64,000 bases of DNA. Origin: an uncultured Lewinella sp. GTDB taxonomy: Bacteria; Bacteroidota; Bacteroidia; Chitinophagales; Saprospiraceae. Position 1 is the stretch's first letter. The number at the start of each line of letters is the position of its first letter. The notes under the pieces were generated by a model that saw only the letters and a list, made by a program, of their open reading frames with translations, was not told the DNA's origin and did not search any database. The stretch is taken from contig CAJXPD010000015.1 of assembly GCA_913057785.1 (NCBI GenBank), positions 1 through 64,000 on the forward strand. Reading direction: 5' to 3'. Shown piece after piece: positions 1 through 10,373 of the stretch. Made by a program: the position numbers and the translations under genes.

Positions 1-1263
1 GGTGAAGGTACATTGATTGGCATCCGTGACCGTATAGCCGTAGGTGCCAGCGACAAGATTCTCTCGATCGGTGCCGGTAGTACCATCTGACCAAAGCACG
101 CTGTAGGGCGGTAAGCCACCGCTAATCGACAAACTTAGGCTGCCAGTGGCATCTCCATTGCAAAGCACATCCACTTGCGTTATTTCTACGGATAAAGCGG
201 AGGGCTCATTGACGGTAAAGCTTTCGATCTGTTCACAGTCGTTCGCATCCGTGACTGTGACCGTATAAGTACCACCACTTACACCAATTAGGTCTTTTGT
301 GTTAACTCCAGTAGACCAGGCATAGGTATAATCGGGTGTACCCCCAGTAACGCTTAGGATAATGGCACCATCTGGCGACGTAGCACACGAAGTAGCATCC
401 GTAACTTCTCCAGTAACAACAAGATCATCTGGTTGATCTACCTCCACCGGCTCACTAATCCAGGCACAACCATTCGCATCGGTAAGGGTTAAAACATATT
501 GTCCCGCTGGTAGATCCTCAATGGTACTAGCATCTTGCAAACCATTAGACCAGCTATAATTATACGGAGGGGTGCCCCCAGATGGCACCACAGATACACT
601 ACCATTGGATTCTCCAAAACAAATCACATTTGTAGCGTTGAGGGTACCTTCCAATACAGGGGGCTCAGACACACTAGCCTCACCGGAAATTGTGCAACCA
701 AAGGCATCCGTTACTACCACTGAAAAGGTGACTCCCGCAGGGATATTCTGTAAGACAGAATCGGCGCTCTGATCTGACCAAAGGAAACTATAAGGGCCTG
801 TCCCGCCGGTAAGAATGGGGGTTATACTACCAGTGCTAGCCCCATTGCAATCTGCATCAGTAGGAATTAGTTCTAGATTTAATTCTTGGATATCGGTTAG
901 CGTGAAACTGGCTGTAATGATACAGTCATTTTGATCCGTTATCGTGACGGAATAATTTCCAGCATTTAGGTCCGTTCGAGATCCTGTGGTTGCAAGGAGA
1001 TCGTCGGACCAAGCAAAATTGTAAGGCGGAGTTCCTCCACTTGGCACCACATCAATACTACCGTTGGGCACGGTCCCGCATATGGGATCTACCACTATAG
1101 TATCCAAGGAGAGTTCATCCGGCTGCATAATATCTACGCTATCGATTTGGGTGCATTGTCTGGCGTCTGTTATCGTCAGTATATAACGACCAGGCAGCAG
1201 CCCTGTTAAGTCCGGTGATTGTGACCCAGTATTCCAGACATAGGCATAAGGAGGCGTTCCTCC
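1..1263 (-). pseudogene. Out-of-frame continuation of the same adhesin: six SprB-like repeats, open through the window edge
   Basis: Reverse-complement translation in the frame of positions 1-3 is open and gives GGTPPYAYVWNTGSQSPDLTG, GGTPPYNFAWSDD, GGTGPYSFLWSDQ, GGTPPYNYSWSNG, GGTPDYTYAWSTG, GGLPPYSVLWSDG, each followed by G.Y..T.TDA..C. Confidence 0.8.
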
Positions 1264-1264
1264 T

Positions 1265-4200
1265 GATACTTCCGTCGGAGAACCCGAAACAGCTGACGTC
1301 AGCTGGCGTCATGTTAATATTTATGGGGTCTGCAATATCAACCGTCACAGTATCTCTATCTCTACATCCATTGACATCCGTTCCTTCCACCCAGTAAATA
1401 CCACTGGACGAAACCGTAATGTTGTCCCCCGTTTCACCTGTACTCCAACTATAGGTATCTGCACCAGTTGCCGTCAGGATGGTAGTTTCCGAAGCACAGA
1501 GAATGGTATCTCCCAGGATTTCGACCACTGGCAAAGGATTAATGATCAAGGTGACGGCTGTTCTAGTTGTGCTTACACAGCCGCTCAGAATATCTTCATA
1601 TTCCACATAGTAGGTACCAGCCTGTGGCGGAATGAAGCTAAAGGTAGAAGCCAAGAATTGACCATCTACAGGAGCATCATACCAATTGGCATTGAAACCA
1701 TCTATGGCTTGAACAGTGAGGGCGGGGATAGCATCTCCGAGGCAAATTTCTTGATCTCCGTCACTAACTGGAGGTGGAATATCTGGACAAGGACATAGCG
1801 GGGAGATGACGGTTTCGATGTTGAAACAGTCTGTATTAGGGTCTACAACCGTGATAACCACATCTTGGCCTGTAGTGATGCCAGAGACAGCAAACAAGCC
1901 GCTGCCCAAATCTTGGACTTGCCCTTGATCAGCACTCACCAAGTTGCCAGGAGTTGTAAAGAACTCCACCCGGTAGGTCAGGAGGTCTGGTGAACATATG
2001 GTATCAATATTGTCTATCGGAGGTTTCGGGATTACCGTAATCTCGGTAGAATCTATAGTTTGACAGCCGTTGATATCCGTTACCGTGAGATAGAAAGTAG
2101 TAGTTTCGATAGGTTTAGCAAAGACGGAAGAGGTAGAGCCGAGGCCGTCACTCCAGGTGTAGGCATAGGGAGGTTTGCCTCCATTGATTTGTGATTGCAA
2201 TAGGGTGCTGTCACCTTCACAAATAATATTGACCGTGGTTCCTACCTGAACCACCAAGTTATTTTTCTCTCCGATCGTCACTTCACCAACGGTTTGGCAT
2301 CCGCTATCATTAGTAACTGTGACGGAATAGGTGCCAGGTGCCACACCATTGATGGACTGAGTTGTTGCACCATTACTCCATTCGTAAGTAGGTAGGATTC
2401 CTCTCGCAATTATATATCCGGGATCGATGTAAACCGTAGCACTACCATTATTAGCACCGCAATCCGCATCTGTCCATGCAAAGTAGATATCAAAACTACA
2501 ATCTGGATCCTCACAATCTACCAAACCATCTTGGTCATTATCCAAGCCATCATCACAGATCTCAGGGCTAGGTAATGGGCATTCAAAAATTAACTCACAA
2601 TTGGTCAATTGCTCTGCTAAATCATTGTTGATCCCACTGGTACCGCCGTAGGTGAATAGTAGTTCGCCGACGCAATTGTATACTCTACCTTCTCCAAAAG
2701 TACAGAGGTACGGATTGTCTCTTAGATTTATTACTGGTTGTCCTTGATAACGGCAAGCAAACACCTGCAGCCCACAGCTCGCATTATCACAATCGATTAG
2801 GGCTTGTAACCAAGGTAAGGTTAGTGGATCTGTAGTACCACAGTCTTCGGGTGGGCATGCCTCAAAAACAAGGCTACATTGGCGCCAGCATTCGCATGAT
2901 GCTTGATAATATTCGACCGTCACCACATAGGTTGGGCAGGAGCTTGAGGCGGGTAAAAGATCCGAGGTATAGCCCGTACCTAAGGGCGCCATGTTTGGCG
3001 CATCTATTCTCCAGCTCACATTGCTGTAATCATCTTCTTGCGGAATGTTGAATTGGAAACTGGATTCTGAGTCAAGGTACTGCCAATCAATAATTGTGCA
3101 ATCAAAGGGATCACATAAGTAAATCCTTCGGCAGCAACTGTACCAGCTGTAGGTGTAGTAGTCAAAATAGCGAATGCAGATTGTCCGAATCTCGCACGGT
3201 AAAGCGCTAGGATAAGATACTCCCAAGCCCTGTCCCTGGCCGAACTCTAGACCTGTTTCCAATTCGCTCCAAGTCACTGTCGATGGATCAGTCGTGTTCG
3301 GCAAATCGAAGTCGAACACGAAGGTATCCCCATCATACTTATAGTTGATATTGCCTGCACCACAATCCTCTGGTGGACATAGCCAAACTGTTCGGCTACA
3401 CAAGAACCAGGCATCAAATTGCGGGTCAAAATAACTAACACTAACCGTAGCAGATTCACAAGAAGTAGGAAAATCTAGAATATTTGAAAGTGGACCTGTT
3501 CCTAAGGGTGAGTCCGTATCTACCCAGGTCCAAGAAATGGTCTGATAATTGGATCCATTATTGAGTGTAAAACGATAGCCTTGGTTTGTTACCAGTTCAT
3601 AGTCAATCGTAGTCTCTCCACAGTTAAAGGGGGGCTGTACATAGATGGTTTTGCAACACTGAATTACGCAATCCGCTCCGGGAACTTTCAGATACATACA
3701 AATAGTATGCAGTCCCTCCTCCAGTGTGTAGAATAAAACATCTAAATTCTCAGTTCCTGGAACTTCTACACCGTCAATTTCCCATTTGCAAATTTCCATT
3801 CCCGATATGTTCTCAAAGCGGTAAGTCAGGGAACCATAGCCTGAGTAAATATCGTAATTGTCTTCGATCGTGTAGATTAAGTTATTGCAGTTGGTATCGC
3901 AACAATTCTCCGCACAGAGGTTATCGCAGGTATTTACCGGGGCGCAAGTTGGGTGCTGAATCTCGAGGGTAAAATTCCCAACGCTACCATCCCAGCCTTC
4001 AATCACCAAATAATAGGTCTGTCCAGCAGTTACATTTAGGTTTACTAGTTCATCTTGGCCAGCGGGATTTTTCCCGTAGCCCAGGCAGTTGGCGGCTTGA
4101 TCACAGGCATCCAGGATTAACAGATCTAAATCAACCTGTGTCTCTAGTCCGCTTAGACTTACGTTAACTATGCCATCAAAAGTTGCCTCATAGGTATAGA

Positions 4201-7200
4201 CTCGTTCAGGGCCCGTATATCCTCCTCTCCGATCGATTGGTTGACAGCTGTAAGCACTAACGTTATTAGGTTGTCCATCTGTCGAGGCAGAGCTGGGTTG
4301 TCCACAGACAATACTACTGCCATCACAGAAAAGATCTCCCTCCGTTGCGGTAAGCCGGAATGGTCCTTGCTGCCCTTGATTATACCCATCTACTATCAGA
4401 TAATAGGTTCCCGCCGGAAAATCAGGCAAGTGGATCGCGTCAAAATTGCGGTTGAAATAGGGCTGTCCGAAAGGATTGAGGCTTTGTCCTAAACAAGTAG
4501 CGGGCAATAAACAATCATCCAAAAGGAAAATATCCAGGTCTAGCGGTAGCCCACCAAGCCCCTCGTTGATCAAAGTAATCGTAAGGTCTCCCTCATTGCT
4601 TGTCTTTGTGATTTCATATATTTTATCTGGAGCCGAAAAGGTGGATTGGCCGTCATAGCAGTCGTAGTCTGGGGCTACAAACTGGCTGCTCCCGCCAGTA
4701 TTATCTCCAAGGGTTTGCAAGCCCATTGTGAGCACTTCGACCCCAGCGCAAACGTCCTGGATAGCGACTGTCCAACAATGGCAAATTCGCGTGCAGCCAT
4801 TGTAGTATGTGACACAGATTCGGTAGTGGCCAGCCGCAGCAAAATCGATCACTGGGCTTGGAGTGGTGGCATCGGTACCATTGGCGAAAGTGGCACCGGC
4901 GGGTAATTGCCATTGGTGATTATTCCAAAGTCCTCCCTCTGGCATTCCTATAAAGCTTACTTGTTGACCATTGATCTGCGGCCTTACTAAGGGCGCGGCC
5001 TCCGGGATCTCTGTACAGCCGTCAACGCTACAGAACTCCTGACAAATGGAGGAAAGTCCACACGCATTATTGACGATTAAGCAAATATCAGCGCATTGAT
5101 TATCAGGGAAGAAAGCCCAAACTGCTTGTCCCCCAGGGACATAAACCGTCTCGACATCGGCCGGTATATCCCAAGTAAAGTTGCTTGCTCCTTGACTGCT
5201 GGAAGCATCAAAATAATACCAGCCGGTCTCTTGATCAATGTTCCAGGTAAAATGCGCTATAGGTGGGGCGAAGCAAGGTGTTTCCGTCAAATTTATGGTT
5301 TGACAACAGCTAAATAGCTGCACAGGGATACTACCGACATCACTAAATATCTGTATACAAGCCTCATATTGACCAGGACCAGGGAAATCTACGACAGGAT
5401 TGGCGTCCGTTTCGCTGGTTCCATCTAGATAAATAACATTTGCAGGTTGTCCCGTAGCCACTTCGATGAAGAGCCATTGATAGGTTAAGGTAAGCGGGTT
5501 GCCGAATTCATCTGTTGCCTCACAATAGTTATCGTAAAAACTTACGGTATAATCATTAACTGTTCGGGTATCATAAAAGAAGCAATCTACGCAGTCATCA
5601 CATCCTGCTACCTCTTCGCATAATTCTACTGTTAGACAGCAAATCTTCCAACACCCACTGATATCATCGTAATATCGAACGCAGATATCTACCACCGGAC
5701 AGTTACTATCAAAGAGCACCAATTGAGAGATCGGTTCCGTACCAATTTCAGTCACTTCGCCACTTTCCGTACGCATCGTCCAAGTAATCTGCGAAACGGC
5801 AGTCTCCAGTAAGGTAAACTGAAAGCCTTCTCCAGGGAAAGAGTCCTTTTGAATATTGATCAGTCCACAGGCGTACGGGTCTTCAATGCAATATTGATTG
5901 CAACAGCCTACCTGACAACCCGTTGTGTTATCAATATAATCATAGCAAACTTCATAAGTTCCGGGGCCCGTAAATTCATAATTTAATCCGGTAGTAACTA
6001 TATCACTCGCATCCTGGCCATCTACTACCCAGATCCAACCATCGGTAAACTGCTCCCAATCGGGTAGATCGGCTGAGAAATTAAAATTCAGAGCAGAACC
6101 AGTGAACGCGTAACTAATATTGTCACAGTTTTCAAAAAGTTGATCGTTGCAGCAATTGACCGCCAAAGTAAAGTTTGACTCTTGGCTAGCATCGACGCCA
6201 TCCACCACAATGCGATACTTCCCGGCCGTTACATCCAGTTCTATCAACTCGTCTCCGTTACCTGTACTGGTACTTGCACCGACACAGGTCGTATTGCCAC
6301 CTGTACAATTGAAAACGAAGAGGTCTAGGTTTGCCGCTAATCCGGTCAGAGCAACCTCGATAAAATTCACATCTGTTGGTACTACCAATTCATAAACTCG
6401 ATCCCTGGCGTCATAGGGTTGTGTTGGCGCGCCGCAGGAGGTGAATACAGATGTATCAAAATTATCTTCACTACTAAAGTTGTTGCTATTGATCGTTTGA
6501 TTACAATCGATCAAATTAGCTGTAGTTTGGCAGGGGTCATCCTCATATTCGCAATCGGCGGAGAGGCGGAAGCTACTCGTTATATTGGCTGTTCGTGCAT
6601 CGACAATCAGGTAATAGGTGCCAAACGGATTATTTATCGTTATACTTTCATCCCCAGAACCACTCCTTGTACTCCTATCTATACAACCTCCGAGCCCGCT
6701 ACAATTGTATACAAAAAGGTCAAGATTGTTACTCATGTTCGTCAAGTTGAAGGTCACTGAGGTAACATCCTGAGGAGTGGAGTAGCGGAAGAGGCGGTCA
6801 TTGCCAGAATAAGGATTTGAGGTGGTAAAACAATCTTCATACAGATCTGCGAAGAAATTGCTTCCTCCTGAGTTGTTATTGAAAAGACCAGAGTTCTGGT
6901 TACAAAGCAAGTCCATAGCCGTGCTGGTACAAGGGTCTTCGCTGCTCTGACACTCTATGGATAAGGTATAGGTCGATTGTGAATTGGGATCTACCCCATC
7001 AACAACAAAATAGTAATCTGTCCCTGGAATGGGATTGTCAATGGTAATTTGCTCATCACTCGTACCACTTCCCCTACTTTGATCAATACAAGTGGTAGAA
7101 CTGGTACAATCAAATAGAAACATATCCAGGTTCGCATTCAGGTCTGTCATTCTGATGGTAATGGGTAATGGACTGGTAGCTGTGATGCGATAGAGCCGAT

Positions 7201-8407
7201 CATCCCCATCATAATCTGCCCCATTGGTTACGCTACAACCATCATAAGCATCCGCAAAGAAGAAGCTTTCCGTATTGATGTTGTCTTCCTGGTAGGTCTC
7301 GTTGCATTGCAACTGATCAAATTCACTATTACAAGGATCATCACTGACATTACCTCCATCGCAAACCACCTCTAAGGTGAAGCCGCCTACATGAGATAAC
7401 CCATCCGTATCTTCCCCGTCAATGATCACGTAATAGGTTCCGGAGGGATTATTGATCACCACATTTTCGAACGAGAAACCAGATTTGACATTGTGTCCTA
7501 CACATTCTCCGGAAGGACTACAATCGTAGATAAACATGTCCAAATCTGCTGTCAGGCCAGTGAGTAAGAATTCCAGTTGGGTAGCGCCCTGCGGGGTTTG
7601 GAACTCATACATGATATCCTGGTTGTCATAAGGCCAAGTACTCAAGAAGCAATCTCTATATAATTCAACTTGAAAATCGTCCCCTTGTCCGGATGTATTC
7701 CCGCTTATCGGTTGATTACAAACGATTGGGATAGAAGCTGTGTTATTCGCACAGGGGTCATCGCTTGTGCCACAGTAAGCCCAAACCGTGTAACTCGAGA
7801 CTATATTGTCAGTTCTCCCATCTACAATTACATAGTATTCCCCTGGAGGAGGTGCCGGGTCAAGCATAACTACCTCATTAGTGGTTCCGGTTCTAGTCCC
7901 ACTAGCAATACAGGATCCGGTGCTGCAACTGTACAGGAATATATCCAGATTCGCTGTCATACTAGTGAATTGAGTGGGCTTGCCGAAGGGATTCAGTCTG
8001 GGACCTGTGAGGCGAAGTTCAAGGAAGTCCAGACCTGTGGGAACAGTGAGTTCATAGATCTGATCTCTTCCACTATAATCGAAATTGCTGCTAATACAGC
8101 TAGTGTAGGTTGAAATATCAAAATTGTTGGACTGCTGAGAAAGGTTGGTACTCTCTCTTGGAATTCCGCAACGAAGGATAAGATTACTCCCCACCTCACA
8201 GGGGTTATCTGCTAGAAGAAAAGGCAAAGCAAATTCTGTACGCTCTTCCTCAAAGTCTTCTACCGGGGATTGCAATTCTTCATACAGAAAGTAGATCCAA
8301 TCAGCTCTTTGAAAAGCATAGTTATCTTTTGTTTCACTAGTGCTCCATCCCGAGATGGGATTTAATAGAAGGCAAAGGATGAGAATGGTGTATGACGGTT
8401 TTTTCAT
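1265..8407 (-). CDS. Giant secreted adhesin-like protein: signal peptide, N-terminal PPC-like repeats, PKD-like/Cys-rich modules, SprB-type repeats; frame lost at ~1264
   Basis: ORF 1139..8518. The internal Met at 8407 (MKKPSYTILILCLLLNPISGWS) gives a better signal peptide than the ORF start. Repeated DDPC...YxVxVDG(x) PPC-like units; CDDGLDNDQDGLVDCEDPDC motif; GGKPPYAYTWSDG SprB-like units. The C-terminal ~42 aa of the listed ORF (RRNASLCLCLEYW...) do not resemble the repeats. Confidence 0.85.
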
Positions 8408-9064
8408 GATACGGGGTATATAGGTATAAGATCTATTGGCCGTGCCCCTACCGCTAAATAGTAGAAACAAGCGCTTAATTTGCAGAATCATCAATATCGG
8501 GGTCCTATCAGGTAGCACTTTAATACTTACATAAAGGCATCAAGGCCCAAGGCATTAATCATTTAATACTAGGAGACGTGGAATTGAGATAGGAACCGTT
8601 TTGCAGGTTCCACAGTCAAGGAGAAGTATAATTTTGGCGTTGAGTATTTGCCCTTGAGTACACGAAGATCAAGGGTGAATGTACAGCAAAAATTTGTAAA
8701 AAAATTATATTCTCAAAGAAATTCTGAAGGGATGTGACAAGTTCGAAATGCAACCACATGATCATGTTGGGCAAACGGCTAAATGCGGGAGAAGGCCTCT
8801 TCTTCCACTACATTAGCCAAGCTAAGATTATCACTCTATTCTTCATGTGGCATCCTGTAGACTTGACGATGCTTACCTTAGTTGAAGCCCGACAAAAACA
8901 GATGCAACTCTACCTTAATGAGATATTTGGTTTCTAATTAAAAGAAACTCCATTGACTTAAGCATCTTCTCAAAATTCAGTAATTTTAACAAGAGCAAGT
9001 ACAACTACTGAAGATGTCAATACCCGGCTGGTGGGAATTATTTTGCCACTGATAACACATCTAT

Positions 9065-10342
9065 ATGCTTTCAAAACGAAGAACCTTCATTAAGAATTCA
9101 CTCCTCGGTGTAGCAGGAACGATACTTCCTACCTACGGTTGCCAGAACCTGGAGCAAGCAAAAGATCCTGCTTCCGGTAAACCCATCGACTATTCAAGCC
9201 TGGATAATGCCTTTGCTGAAAATGTTCTGAATATCTCCACGCTGAAGGATCCCGTTCTCATTGAATCCTTAGCATTACTTCGATACAAAAACAATTTCAT
9301 TTGCCGAGTTCGCTCGAAGGATGGAGCAGAAGGTTTTTCGGTAGCCAACAACGCACAAATGCGATCCCTCTATCCCATTTTTCTGAATCGTTTACAAAGC
9401 TTCTTTATTGGTCAGGATGCTAGAAAACTGGAATCCTTATTGGAGGAGGTATACGTCTATCGAAGTAATTACAAACTCCAAAACCTGGCGCTGTGGGTAC
9501 CGCTTGCCACCATCGAATTTGCTATTCTCGACCTATTGGGTCAAATAAGTGACCAATCTATTGGTACACTCCTAGGTGGGGTAAAGAATCCTGCTATTGC
9601 TGTATATCGTGCCAACAACTATCGGGGAGAAACGGCCACAGCTTCCATTGAAAAAATCAAAGCTACAGTGGCAGAAACGCAAGCGAAAGCCGTCAAATTC
9701 AAGATCGGGGGGCGAATGAGCAAAAACAAAGACTACCCTCCCGGTCGGACGGAAGCACTCATCCCATTAGTGCGAGAGGCCTTTGGCCCAGAGATGACCA
9801 TCTACGCTGACTCCAACGGTTCATATGATGTGAAAGAATCCATTCGGGTTGGAAGGATTCTAGAGGAATACCAGATCGACTTTTATGAAGAACCTACCCC
9901 TTTTGATTGGTATGAAGAAACCAAGGCTGTTGCCGACGCTCTGAGCGTACCCATCGCCGGGGGGGAACAGGAGCCTAGCATGCGCAACTTTCGTTGGTTG
10001 ATTGGCAATGATGCCTTAGATATTGTACAACCGGATATCTTCTACTTTGGCGGTATGATTCGTTCTATGCGCGTCGCTCGAATGGCTCACACCAAAAACA
10101 AGCTGTGCGTACCTCATATTTCCGGTTCGGGTCTAGGCTATCTGTATATGATGCATTTTGTTTCTGCTTTGCCAAACGCTGGCCCATATCATGAATTCAA
10201 AGGCTTCAATACTAGTATACCCATTGAATGTCCAACAGCGGATTTAGTGAGTAGAGCAGGTGTGATCGAGGTGCCAACAGGGCCAGGAGCAGGAATTCTG
10301 ATTGATCCCGATTTTATTGCCAAGCATGAGGTAGTTCAGTAA
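9065..10342 (+). CDS. Mandelate racemase/muconate lactonizing enzyme (enolase superfamily) protein with Tat-like leader
   Basis: MLSKRRTFIKNSLLGVAG leader; KFKIGG, YADSNGSYD, YEEPTPFDWY, AGGEQEP, QPDIFYFGG motifs in enolase-superfamily order. Confidence 0.85.
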   Translation: MLSKRRTFIKNSLLGVAGTILPTYGCQNLEQAKDPASGKPIDYSSLDNAFAENVLNISTLKDPVLIESLALLRYKNNFICRVRSKDGAEGFSVANNAQMRSLYPIFLNRLQSFFIGQDARKLESLLEEVYVYRSNYKLQNLALWVPLATIEFAILDLLGQISDQSIGTLLGGVKNPAIAVYRANNYRGETATASIEKIKATVAETQAKAVKFKIGGRMSKNKDYPPGRTEALIPLVREAFGPEMTIYADSNGSYDVKESIRVGRILEEYQIDFYEEPTPFDWYEETKAVADALSVPIAGGEQEPSMRNFRWLIGNDALDIVQPDIFYFGGMIRSMRVARMAHTKNKLCVPHISGSGLGYLYMMHFVSALPNAGPYHEFKGFNTSIPIECPTADLVSRAGVIEVPTGPGAGILIDPDFIAKHEVVQ

Positions 10343-10373
10343 ATCACCCTGAAATCAAATAGCTTTCCTACTC

